This document shows positions 18,008-30,825 of a DNA stretch of 64,000 nucleotides, in pieces (the first letter of the stretch is position 1; every line of letters starts with the position of its first letter). The stretch is from contig LVAS01000004.1 in assembly GCA_001603035.1 (NCBI GenBank), positions 1 to 64,000 on the forward strand. The letters run 5' to 3'. The position numbers were made by a program, and so were the translations under genes. The notes under the pieces were generated by a model. The model was given only the letters and a program-made list of their open reading frames with translations, made no database searches and had not been told where the DNA came from. This DNA comes from Clostridiales bacterium Firm_13 (GTDB taxonomy: Bacteria; Bacillota; Clostridia; Saccharofermentanales; Saccharofermentanaceae).

Positions 18008-18940
18008 TTATTTCCTTATGTCGGGTGCCTTCGAACCGATATGACTCTCTTCCAAGGATTGCCGATAGACTTTCGGGTGAGACGGGCCGGTATCCAAATC
18101 AAGAAAGACCGGAGCTTCCTTTATATTCCCCGCAAAGGGAGACGGGAGATCGAAGTCGCGCAAGTGTTTGAGATAATGGTCCGAGAAATTCGTTCCGTAT
18201 TCGCGCGCGCGTTTGACTTCGTCGATATCGAGTGTGATCGAAAGAAGCGCCTCTTCGCGTCCGGCCTCCAGCAGAAATCGACCCGCCGGGTCAATCGCGC
18301 AAGAATGACCGTACATCGTACAGCCTTCCGCCTGCCCGACTGCGTTGACCGACACAAGAAACGCCTGATTCTCGATCGCCCGCGCCTGGTGCAGGGGACG
18401 GTTGATCGCATAGGCTTCCTCGAGATCTTCGGTTAACTTAATCAGTACCTCGGCACCTTGTAAAGTCAGATTACGGGCGATTTCCGGAAAGTTCAGATCG
18501 TAGCAGATCATGACGCCGACGCGGATATTCTTTTCGGGGATCGTAAAAACGACGTACCTTTGTCCCGGCGTTGTCTTGAATTCGACCGGCAACCACGGCG
18601 CCATTTTGCGGTAAACATCGATCAGTTCTCCGTCAGGCCCGAAAATCGGTGCGGAATTATAATGGAATCCTTCCGCGCAATCGTCGCTTGTCTCGAACAA
18701 TGTTCCGGGAATGAGGTAGATCCCGTATTCTTTTGCAAGGCGTGAATACGGTTCGGTCAACGGACCCGGAATTCGGTCACAGGTTCGGAATCCGATACCG
18801 CCTTCGACACCGACAATGAGATCCGGTCTCGGATTTCTTCGCATCAGTAGTTTGACTTGAGCTTCAATCGAGTGGAAATTCTCAGATGAGGTCGAGAAAA
18901 CGGGCATTTGCATCATACCGACGGTCAAAAAACGTGCCAT
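18008..18940 (-). CDS. Carbon-nitrogen hydrolase (nitrilase/amidase family)
   Basis: GVMICYDLNFPEIARNL Cys motif, VYRKMAPW Lys motif; ORF track start is too long, MARFLTVGMMQMP at 18940 preferred. Confidence 0.88.
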   Translation of the reverse strand: MARFLTVGMMQMPVFSTSSENFHSIEAQVKLLMRRNPRPDLIVGVEGGIGFRTCDRIPGPLTEPYSRLAKEYGIYLIPGTLFETSDDCAEGFHYNSAPIFGPDGELIDVYRKMAPWLPVEFKTTPGQRYVVFTIPEKNIRVGVMICYDLNFPEIARNLTLQGAEVLIKLTEDLEEAYAINRPLHQARAIENQAFLVSVNAVGQAEGCTMYGHSCAIDPAGRFLLEAGREEALLSITLDIDEVKRAREYGTNFSDHYLKHLRDFDLPSPFAGNIKEAPVFLDLDTGPSHPKVYRQSLEESHIGSKAPDIRK

Positions 18941-19070
18941 AACCGATACCTCCCGCTGTTCGATCCGTGTGTACATAAAAAGAAATGAGCTGAAAGAACC
19001 TTCTTCCAACTTCATTGTTAGGAATTTCGAATCTGGTGTGGAATTTGCAGGAACAATCTGCTCGAAATTC

Positions 19071-19101
19071 ATATTAAACCCTAGTATAATACAAGGGTCA
19101 A
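19071..19101 (-). promoter_or_regulatory. MerR-type promoter (19-bp spacer) for nitrilase-BKACE-aminotransferase operon
   Basis: Minus TTGACC-N19-TAATAT; palindrome ACCCT-AGTATAATACA-AGGGT (19078-19098) in the spacer; + strand TATAAT (19085-19090) for the regulator in the same site. Confidence 0.75.
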
Positions 19102-19120
19102 GAGTGGCGAGGTATTGCAT

Positions 19121-19942
19121 ATGCGTGTAAAAAGTAAATACAAAATCAGTGAAATTTCTTCGATGTTTGGGATTGGTCTCGATTCACTCCGCTATTATGA
19201 ACGGCTCGGAATTCTCTCTCCGGAACGCGATCCTACGAATGACTACCGCTACTACGGTTTGGAGGATATTAAGGCGCTGAATCTCCTGATTGAGTTGCGG
19301 CAACTCGGCTTCACAATCGCGGAAATTCGCGATTACCTTCACGATCGCTCCGTGCAGAGAACGAAGGGACTTTTGGAAGCCGAGATTGATTCGATTGACC
19401 GTCAGATCGAACGACTTCTTCAAACCAAACAAAGTATCGAGAAGAGATTGAGCAACATTCGCCGTTATTATCCTTGCAGGTTACCGTCGGAAATTGTCGT
19501 TCATGAATATCCCGAACGCTATGGCATCGTGATTGAGAGCCTCGGCAATACTGTGCCTGAATTAAACTACGTAACGCGGGTTCTTCTGTCTGTCGACGAA
19601 CGGGCACTTTACTCGATCGGAAATTGTGACTGTTATCTTCTTGATGCGGAAGAAACGGACAACGATTCTTTGTACCTTACAAATAAGAATATCTTCTTCC
19701 TTTTGGAAGAACGCACTCCGAAGTCGAATTTCACACTTCCGCAAGGGACATATCTGTCTGTCTCTTATACGGGCGAATTAGGGCAAACGCGTACGTATGT
19801 AGAGAAACTTATGAACTATTGTATCGAAAAGGGCCTTCGCGCAATTTCCGATCCGATTGAAATGTGTAGAATCGATACGTTTGAAACTGACCGACAAGAA
19901 GAATACGTAACGGAGATTCAACTTCGCGTGTCGGCGGAGTAA
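19121..19942 (+). CDS. MerR family transcriptional regulator with C-terminal effector domain
   Basis: YKISEISSMFGIGLDSLRYYERLGILSPERD winged-helix plus coiled coil and ligand-binding-like C terminus. Confidence 0.9.
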   Translation: MRVKSKYKISEISSMFGIGLDSLRYYERLGILSPERDPTNDYRYYGLEDIKALNLLIELRQLGFTIAEIRDYLHDRSVQRTKGLLEAEIDSIDRQIERLLQTKQSIEKRLSNIRRYYPCRLPSEIVVHEYPERYGIVIESLGNTVPELNYVTRVLLSVDERALYSIGNCDCYLLDAEETDNDSLYLTNKNIFFLLEERTPKSNFTLPQGTYLSVSYTGELGQTRTYVEKLMNYCIEKGLRAISDPIEMCRIDTFETDRQEEYVTEIQLRVSAE

Positions 19943-20080
19943 CGCGTGGAATTCCGCGCAATTTGACAAAGAAATCCTACAGTTTTGCTGCAATGTCGTC
20001 GCTTCTCTCCGGTATTCTAAAAGCATCGAACCATGTTCCGATAAATGACGGAGCAAACCGCACTATCTGATGCTGACTTC

Positions 20081-20101
20081 AAAAAAGCGGAGCAATCCGC
20101 T
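20081..20101 (-). terminator. Intrinsic terminator (minus direction)
   Basis: Minus AGCGGATTGCTCCGCTTTTTT. Confidence 0.6.
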
Positions 20102-20194
20102 TCCGATAGAAAGACGCCGACAAAAGTTTCGTATGTGTATATGAAACAGCACATTTCCTCCTTTTTGTGCCGTCGAAGCGCATTCTTCTTAAAC

Positions 20195-20228
20195 GCCCGT
20201 CCCCTCCGCACAGGGACGGGCTTTTTTT
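20195..20228 (+). terminator. Intrinsic terminator (plus direction)
   Basis: GCCCGTCCCctccgcacaGGGACGGGCTTTTTTT. Confidence 0.85.
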
Positions 20229-20332
20229 GTGCAGGGATTTATTCGGTTTTGACGGACGCTCTCTCGGTTGACAGAGATTCTTATCGCCGATTACACTGCG
20301 TATAAGAATCGGATGACAAGAAGGAGCTCGCA

Positions 20333-24032
<3,700 letters not shown>

Positions 24033-24070
24033 CTATTCATAGCACAAACAAGCCGTTTCGTCCAAAGGAT

Positions 24071-25516
24071 TCAATGGTTGGGCTCCTGTTTCTTCTTCGC
24101 ATTTTTGCCTTTCGGCTGCCGAAAAAGTCGGAAGGCGGTAATGGAAAGGCCGATGAGACAGACCGCAAATCCCGTCCAGTATGCCCACTCCATTCCGGTG
24201 AGGAATGCCTCGGGTTTCTCGTGCGGGAAATCCGTGACATGTCGCCCCAAGGTCATGCTGATTCCGCTATAGAGAAGAACATTCGTAAGTGCGATTCCAA
24301 CACTCTGGCCGGTCGTTCTCGCCAATGCATTCATGCTCCCCGCGACACCCCTTTGTTCGGGGCGCACACTCGACATGACGATAACTGTGTTCGGGGACTG
24401 AAACATGCCGTTCCCGAGAGACATAAAAACGACAAAGACGGCGACAAGCGGAAGAGGAGTCGAAATCCCCAAAAAGGACATCAGGAGGAGTCCTAATGCG
24501 GTCACGGACAAGCCGATTACGGTGAGCCGTTGCGGCCCGAATTTGTCGGATAAATACCCGCTTAGAGGTGAGATGACAGCCAAAACAAGCGGATATATGC
24601 TCATAAAAAGCCCGGCAGCCGCCGGTGACATAAGCCGCACGCTTTCAAGATAGAAGGGTTGCAACAAAGAATAGCAAGAGATCGCGACAAAAGAGGCAAA
24701 AGCGCAACCGAGACTGATCATAAACCAGCGATTGTGAAACAACGCTAGGTTGAGAAGCGGTTCGGCCGCCGTTTTTTGTCGACGGATAAAAAGAAGAAAC
24801 AGAAGTATTCCGACTGCGAATCCGGTCCAAATCAGAGGGTGCGAGAATCCGAGAGTCTGAATCTCTTGCAGCGGAAGAAAGAAGGCGATCATCGCGACGG
24901 CAAACAGAAGACTGCCCGGAACATCGGTCTTTCCGGATGCACGTACATCTTTCGGGAAGAAATAAATCCCCGCGATAAGAACAAGAATTCCGATCGGGAC
25001 ATTGATCCAGAACAAAAAATGCCAGTCGGCGACGGAGAGAATAAATCCGCCGAGTGAAGGGCCGATCAATGTGCCGAGAGCAACAAAGGCGCCGTTAATG
25101 CCGAGAGCACGTCCGCGTTCTCCGTCGCCGAAAGCCTGACTGATAATCGCCTGATTATTGGCAAGTGTGGCCGAAGCACCGATCGATTGCAGAATTCGGG
25201 CGGCGATGAGAATCGGAAAAGTTTGTGAGAAACTGCAAAGGACCGAGCCGAATGTGAAGAGGAGTACCCCGAAAAGAAAAACTCGCGCGCGCCCGAGACG
25301 GTCGCCCAATCGTCCGAAATAGAGGAGGGTCGCAACTTGAATAAGAAGATAGATACTGACAACCCAGGCGATCTTTGCCGTGTCGACCGACAGTTTTTGC
25401 GCGAGGACGGGAAGGGCCACGTTTACAATGGACGCGTCGACGGTCGCCATGAAAGGACACATCACGGCAACGGCAAGGATGATCCAACGATTTTTCGAGG
25501 AGGGGATCGAATGCAT
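24071..25516 (-). CDS. MFS transporter, DHA2 (EmrB/QacA) family
   Basis: MATVDASIVNVALPVLAQ, GRLGDRLGRARVFLFG; 14-TM-like hydropathy. Confidence 0.92.
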   Translation of the reverse strand: MHSIPSSKNRWIILAVAVMCPFMATVDASIVNVALPVLAQKLSVDTAKIAWVVSIYLLIQVATLLYFGRLGDRLGRARVFLFGVLLFTFGSVLCSFSQTFPILIAARILQSIGASATLANNQAIISQAFGDGERGRALGINGAFVALGTLIGPSLGGFILSVADWHFLFWINVPIGILVLIAGIYFFPKDVRASGKTDVPGSLLFAVAMIAFFLPLQEIQTLGFSHPLIWTGFAVGILLFLLFIRRQKTAAEPLLNLALFHNRWFMISLGCAFASFVAISCYSLLQPFYLESVRLMSPAAAGLFMSIYPLVLAVISPLSGYLSDKFGPQRLTVIGLSVTALGLLLMSFLGISTPLPLVAVFVVFMSLGNGMFQSPNTVIVMSSVRPEQRGVAGSMNALARTTGQSVGIALTNVLLYSGISMTLGRHVTDFPHEKPEAFLTGMEWAYWTGFAVCLIGLSITAFRLFRQPKGKNAKKKQEPNH

Positions 25517-25561
25517 ATGTAATTTCTGCCTCTCATTTGATGTCCGTGTCCGCGTTCGGAC

Positions 25562-25598
25562 ACAAAACAAATGCCGCACGGACTGCGGCATTTGCAAG
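25562..25598 (-). terminator. Intrinsic terminator after GGDEF/HD-GYP gene
   Basis: Minus AAATGCCGCAgtccgTGCGGCATTTgTTTT. Confidence 0.7.
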
Positions 25599-25685
25599 AA
25601 TTATGATAAATCGGAATCGAAATGCGGTCAATGACGTAATAGATTCATTTGTTCGAAGCGAAGGCGGTTGCCGATGCGTCCGCCT

Positions 25686-28649
25686 TCAAATTACGACCAC
25701 ACCGGAATTCAATTCGGGGGCGACTTGACGCACGAAGATTCGTGCGAGCTCCGGATCAAACTGGGTTCCGGAACAACGGGTAATTTCGGCGAGGGTTTGC
25801 TCGACGGACAGAGCCTTACGATACGGTCGATCTTCGATCATCGCGTCATAGGAGTCCGCGATTGCGATAATTCGCGCAAATAATGGAATTCTCTCCCCGG
25901 ACAATGAATTGGGATATCCGTTTCCGTCCCATCGCTCGTGGTGCGCCCAAACGATATCCGCCAGAGGTGCGTAGGCGTTTGCGGAGCAAAGGATATTGTA
26001 TCCGACTTCCGGATGTCTTCTGATTTCGGTCATTTCTTGTGAAGACAGGCCGCCAGTCTTATTGAGAATATCGTTACTGATCGCGATCTTTCCGATGTCG
26101 TGCAGTTCTCCCGCCGTGACAAGCGCCCGGAGCTCGTTTTGCGTGAGTCCGATTTCTTCACCGATTTTCTCACTGATCTCGCCGACTCGCCGCGAATGCT
26201 CTCTTTCTCTCGGAGACTTCTCATGCAAAGTTCGCATGATCATCTGAATCGCCTCATAGCGCTGGTTGTTGCGATCGAAAATCTTATCGCGGTACATCAG
26301 ATCTTCCGCTTCTTTCTGAACGGATTCGACGGACATCGTATTGTCTCTCCTTACGCCGATTCCTACGGAGACGGAGATCTGTATTCCTTCGACACGCTCT
26401 TGATTGACGCGTTCCTTGATCGAACGAACGATTTCTCTTGCGCTTTCTATGCCGCAACGCGGTAAAAGAATCACGAATTCATCGCCGCCGATTCTTGCGA
26501 TACAGGAATTGCCCGGACAATTTTGCTCCAAAACGTGGGCGACGGCTTTCAGAAGACGATCGCCGGCGGCATGTCCGAATGCGTCGTTGATTAACTTGAG
26601 TCCGTTAACGTCGAACATAATTACGCTCGTCGGAAGATCCGCTTTAGAACGACATTTTCGGGTGCGCTCCTCGAAAAAACGTCGGTTGTAAAGCCCCGTT
26701 AACTGATCGTGAAAGCTTAGGAATTCCACTTGCTTTTGCTTGGCTCTCTTTTCGGAAAAATCCCGAAATACGAGTACCGCGCCCGTACTGATCTGGGTCT
26801 CTTCGTTTCGGATCGGCGAGGCGGTGCATTCGATCGGCAAGCGTTTGCCGGACGGCGAGAGCAGTTCCAATGGATGGGCGGGGTGAACGGACAGCTTGGC
26901 GCGGAGAGAAAGAAGGACCGGGTTTGGATATGCATCGCCGGTCTCTTCGTCAACAATCCGGACAATCTCCTCAACCGGCCGCCCGATCGCTTCGCTCTGA
27001 CTTTTCTCGGTCAACTGCTCCGCGACGCGGTTCATAACACGAATCTTGCCGTCGGAGTCCGTCGCGATTACCCCGTCGCCGACCGAGAGAAGAGTCGTAC
27101 GGAATTGCTCTTTTTCCTTAAGGAGTGTTTCCTGCATTTGAATCTCTTCGTCGATTTCTTCCGCATAAACGATCAGTCCTCCGATCGATCCGTCCTCCTC
27201 ATACCATGGGCGACATTCCCAACGCGACCAACCCGTTTTCTCTCCGCAATCAAAAAGATATCGATCCGCTTTCACGATTTCTCCGTTTAGTGCCTTTTGG
27301 TGGGCATCCACAAGATTTTGCGGTAGATTGGGAAATACATCGTAATGATTCCTGCCGATGATGTCACAATCATGTAGACCTAATCCGTCCAAATAGCGCT
27401 GACTTACGTAAAGGTAGTTCATATTCTTGTCGTGCACGGCGATACTATGATGATTGTGTTCGACGATATAGCGAAGAAGGTGCATGGTGTGATCTCGCTC
27501 AATCTGTGCCGACCTTTTTTCGGTTATGTCATGATAGTGTACGAGAATTCCTCGGATGTGTTCGTCATTCAGAAGATTAATCGCAAATAACTCGATGCTT
27601 CTCTCAAGCCCCGACTTTGTGATCACACGAAAGAGAACAGAACCCGATCCGATACCGGTTGCGGTTATCTTGGAGAAGGCATCTTCGACACGCTTCCGGT
27701 CATCTTTGTGGATATATTCCCAGGGTTTGTAACCGAGTCTCTCGTCGGGTCCCCAGCCGAGATATTTGGCGGAATTCGGACTCTGGTACGTAATCTTTCC
27801 GTCTTGATCCAAAACGACGATAACGTCGGTAATATTCGAGACGACGGCACGAAGAAGAGCGGCATTCTGCTCGATTTTCTGTGATTCCACGCGAAGATCC
27901 GTAATGTCTCGAAGGACTCCCGAAATTCTCTCGGGAACGCCGTCAACTTCAAGAAGAACAGATTTGGATTCCAAATAGACCTCTTCATTATCGCTCTTTC
28001 TTAAAAGCTTGAATTCAAAATCACAGATGCCCTTATCGAGTATCCTTCGCTGCAACGCGTCATCGATTCCTTCGACGGTGAGCGTCGGAAGCCAATTCAC
28101 AATGGACGATAAGTCAAAGCTTGTCGTCCCAGCGGAAAGGCCTGCGAGCCTTAGCGCTTCTTCCGACAACCACAATTTGCGTGTTCGGATATCAATTTCC
28201 CAATCCGCCACATGGCCTAATTGTTGCAAGGAATGCAGCCTTGTCCAATTTCGTTCTCCAAAACTTGCCGGTTTGGCAAATCTTGGAAGTTCGATCAGAA
28301 CACAATAAAGATACGTGTTGTCGTTCTCTCGAATTAGGCTGACACTGACTGCGCTTAAAATGTTTTGCCCGGCACGGGTGCGCAAAAGGATTGGCGTCTG
28401 CCGGATTGGAGAGCCACGCAATAATTCCTTCTGGAGAAAGCCGCGATCGATTGTGTCGGAATAAATATCGATTTCTACCGCAGTCTTTCCGATAAAATCT
28501 TCCTTCTCATAGCCGGTCAATTCGGTAGCCGCTCGATTGATTGCGATACATTTCAGGCTCGGAAATGCGAAGACGCCCATCGGGGACACGTTGTCATCAA
28601 AAAAGGGGATATGTGCGATGGACGGGGCGGGAGTCGCGTCACAATTCAC
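25686..28649 (-). CDS. PAS-GGDEF-HD-GYP cyclic-di-GMP signalling protein
   Basis: Multiple PAS domains; ARIGGDEFVILL; ELHDIGKIAI and HHERWDGNGYP. Confidence 0.95.
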   Translation of the reverse strand: MNCDATPAPSIAHIPFFDDNVSPMGVFAFPSLKCIAINRAATELTGYEKEDFIGKTAVEIDIYSDTIDRGFLQKELLRGSPIRQTPILLRTRAGQNILSAVSVSLIRENDNTYLYCVLIELPRFAKPASFGERNWTRLHSLQQLGHVADWEIDIRTRKLWLSEEALRLAGLSAGTTSFDLSSIVNWLPTLTVEGIDDALQRRILDKGICDFEFKLLRKSDNEEVYLESKSVLLEVDGVPERISGVLRDITDLRVESQKIEQNAALLRAVVSNITDVIVVLDQDGKITYQSPNSAKYLGWGPDERLGYKPWEYIHKDDRKRVEDAFSKITATGIGSGSVLFRVITKSGLERSIELFAINLLNDEHIRGILVHYHDITEKRSAQIERDHTMHLLRYIVEHNHHSIAVHDKNMNYLYVSQRYLDGLGLHDCDIIGRNHYDVFPNLPQNLVDAHQKALNGEIVKADRYLFDCGEKTGWSRWECRPWYEEDGSIGGLIVYAEEIDEEIQMQETLLKEKEQFRTTLLSVGDGVIATDSDGKIRVMNRVAEQLTEKSQSEAIGRPVEEIVRIVDEETGDAYPNPVLLSLRAKLSVHPAHPLELLSPSGKRLPIECTASPIRNEETQISTGAVLVFRDFSEKRAKQKQVEFLSFHDQLTGLYNRRFFEERTRKCRSKADLPTSVIMFDVNGLKLINDAFGHAAGDRLLKAVAHVLEQNCPGNSCIARIGGDEFVILLPRCGIESAREIVRSIKERVNQERVEGIQISVSVGIGVRRDNTMSVESVQKEAEDLMYRDKIFDRNNQRYEAIQMIMRTLHEKSPREREHSRRVGEISEKIGEEIGLTQNELRALVTAGELHDIGKIAISNDILNKTGGLSSQEMTEIRRHPEVGYNILCSANAYAPLADIVWAHHERWDGNGYPNSLSGERIPLFARIIAIADSYDAMIEDRPYRKALSVEQTLAEITRCSGTQFDPELARIFVRQVAPELNSGVVVI

Positions 28650-28657
28650 TTATATTT

Positions 28658-28666
28658 CCCCCCCCC
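28658..28666 (-). repeat. G9 homopolymer at the ribosome-binding site
   Basis: C9 on + strand; 8 nt from the GTG start at 28649. Confidence 0.8.
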
Positions 28667-28939
28667 TCTTTATTTCGCGTGCCTCAGCACAGAATTCAAC
28701 GCATTTCGGAATATTACAGGTGTTAACAAACGGTTCATTTGAAAGGTTGACCGAAAACAAAAGTGCGCAAAGTTCGAAATTATGTCAATAATATGAAAAT
28801 TATACCACATGCAACGTGTCATTAACATGTTAGAATTTGCGATTGCGCTATTTTGCAAGGGAAACGGAAGCGCTCGACAGATCGAGTAGTACAAATTATA
28901 CTAGTTATACTACTTGAATTTGCTCTGCGGAGGCGCGGT

Positions 28940-29242
28940 ATGATAGAGAAGAACACACATTTTATGAGTACGCTCAAGGTGGGCCCCAAGGGTCAGATTG
29001 TTATTCCGAAAGAGATTCGCGATATGTTTCAGATAAAGCCCGGTGACAATTTGATCATTATGGCCGACTCGCGTAAAGGGATCGCTCTACATCGGCAAAA
29101 TGTACTCGAGAAAATGGCGCAGGCTATTTTTGAAGGGCAGGGGAAAGAGATTTACCCGGAAGAGGACGAGAGTGACGTCCAACAATTTGCCGAGACGATT
29201 CGAGAGACGGTAAAAAACGACATATCCGATTCTACAGTTTGA
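28940..29242 (+). CDS. AbrB/SpoVT-family DNA-binding protein
   Basis: STLKVGPKGQIVIPKEIRDMFQIKPGDNLIIMAD. Confidence 0.9.
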   Translation: MIEKNTHFMSTLKVGPKGQIVIPKEIRDMFQIKPGDNLIIMADSRKGIALHRQNVLEKMAQAIFEGQGKEIYPEEDESDVQQFAETIRETVKNDISDSTV

Positions 29243-29297
29243 CAAATAAGTAATCTTTGCTACGATGATCTTACTTAAATAAGTAGGGGGAATTGTT

Positions 29298-29624
29298 ATG
29301 TCACGCTATACCAATACAATCGGAACATCTTTATCGGCCGAAGAAGTCGCCGGCGTAACGTCACAGTATTTACGGGGCGAGGGCTTTGAACTGTCCGTAA
29401 TCGACGGACAGCAGGTCTGGAAGAAGGGAATGGGGCTTCTGACGGCACCGCAGATGATCCTTGTCGGGATTGTTCCCGGATCCGTTCGCGTTGAAGCGTG
29501 GATCAAGTTCGCGCTTTTGCCCGGCGTCTATGTCGGCGAGATGGGATTGGACGGATTCTTCGGCGCCATTCCGAAGCAGGCACTGAAGAGCCGTGTGAAA
29601 GAGCTGGAGAAAAGACTCGGCTGA
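29298..29624 (+). CDS. Conserved hypothetical protein (108 aa)
   Basis: Good RBS, TTGACA-N17-TACGAT promoter upstream, clean ORF. Confidence 0.65.
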   Translation: MSRYTNTIGTSLSAEEVAGVTSQYLRGEGFELSVIDGQQVWKKGMGLLTAPQMILVGIVPGSVRVEAWIKFALLPGVYVGEMGLDGFFGAIPKQALKSRVKELEKRLG

Positions 29625-29699
29625 TCGGAAACCTCGGAATCAAGAGGCTGCCGATGCCGCCGCTTCCTTCCGATGAATATTCTCTTTTTGTTTAGGCGA

Positions 29700-29755
29700 A
29701 AGCCCCGGATTCACGTTTCTTCGATTTGCAAGGAAGAAACCACAATCCGGGGCTT
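29700..29755. repeat. Two-tier inverted repeat (56 nt)
   Basis: AAGCCCCGGATT-CAC-GTTTCTTC...GAAGAAAC-CAC-AATCCGGGGCTT. Confidence 0.8.
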
Positions 29756-29778
29756 AATGCATACTATTTCTGGCGGAA

Positions 29779-30756
29779 TCAGATTTTGTCTCGGATCGGA
29801 ACCAAGAGATCAAGTTGGAGTTCTTCGGGTTCTGTATTCGGAAGTTTCAGGTGCCCGACATAATTCAAGTGTTCTTCTAAAAGACCGTGCATGTGTTTGC
29901 CGTCGTTCCAGTCACCGGCGAAGAGATATTTCTCGCTTTTGTTCACCCAGGCGAGGAGCCATTCCCATTCATGGAAGTCCCCCATCGAGATCATGTGCGC
30001 GGCATAGAGTCCTCCGGGGAAGAACTTCTTCTTAAGTCCTTCCGGGAGTCGCTCATCTTCGGGAACGGTAACCCACATCTCGTATCCGTGACTGCCTGTC
30101 GAGTCGGTCGGATTCGGGTGGTTAAATCCGAAATGTCGCAAGTCGGGTTTGCGTGTCAGAAGGTCTGATTCTCTTACATAATCGTCGATCATTCTTCCGA
30201 CGTAGTCTTCCGGATCATCTCCGATATAGTGGGCCGATGCAACATAAAAGGGCGGTAAGTACAGAATTCGAACATCCTGTAAAAGGGCTGGTCTTTGCGT
30301 ATTCCAATCATTACGAGCCATTTTGTCCTCCTTGTACCATGTGCTTTGTCTGGGGAGGTTCTCGATGGAGTTCAATAACAGCGCAGAATGATCGATCCAG
30401 TCGCCCGGATTCTGTCTGCCTTTCTCCAATGTATTGCACAACTGAAGCAATAAGTGGCGAATCTGTTCGAGCATTTGTATCTCGACGCCAACCTCTTGCA
30501 TCTTTTCTTCAAGGACTTTTAGTGCGGTCGATGCATCCGGATTATCAAGAATGATTCGGATGGATTGCAGAGAAAGCCGAAGCCGACGAAGAAGAAGGAT
30601 CTGACGAAGCCGCAGAACGGCATTTTTGTCATACGTGCGATAGGCGTAATCCGATCTTCTCGAGCTCTGCAGTAGCCCGATTTGTTCGTAATAACGCAAC
30701 ATTCTCGCAGATACGCCATAGGTGTGGGATACTTCTATCACAGTCATGTTGTCCAT
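29779..30756 (-). CDS. MerR family regulator with GyrI-like effector domain
   Basis: VIEVSHTYGVSARMLRYYEQIGLLQSSRRSDYAYRTYD plus C-terminal GyrI-like region. Confidence 0.85.
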   Translation of the reverse strand: MDNMTVIEVSHTYGVSARMLRYYEQIGLLQSSRRSDYAYRTYDKNAVLRLRQILLLRRLRLSLQSIRIILDNPDASTALKVLEEKMQEVGVEIQMLEQIRHLLLQLCNTLEKGRQNPGDWIDHSALLLNSIENLPRQSTWYKEDKMARNDWNTQRPALLQDVRILYLPPFYVASAHYIGDDPEDYVGRMIDDYVRESDLLTRKPDLRHFGFNHPNPTDSTGSHGYEMWVTVPEDERLPEGLKKKFFPGGLYAAHMISMGDFHEWEWLLAWVNKSEKYLFAGDWNDGKHMHGLLEEHLNYVGHLKLPNTEPEELQLDLLVPIRDKI

Positions 30757-30825
30757 TTGAGTTCCTCCGTAGTTCGAAGTTTAAACGGCGACACGATGTT
30801 CGAGTCAAGATGCTTTTCGCGGAAT

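Noticed and set aside
18941-19120. N-terminal extension of the nitrilase ORF
   Set aside because: Would overlap the MerR gene and its operator; nitrilase homology begins at MARFLTVGMMQ (18940).
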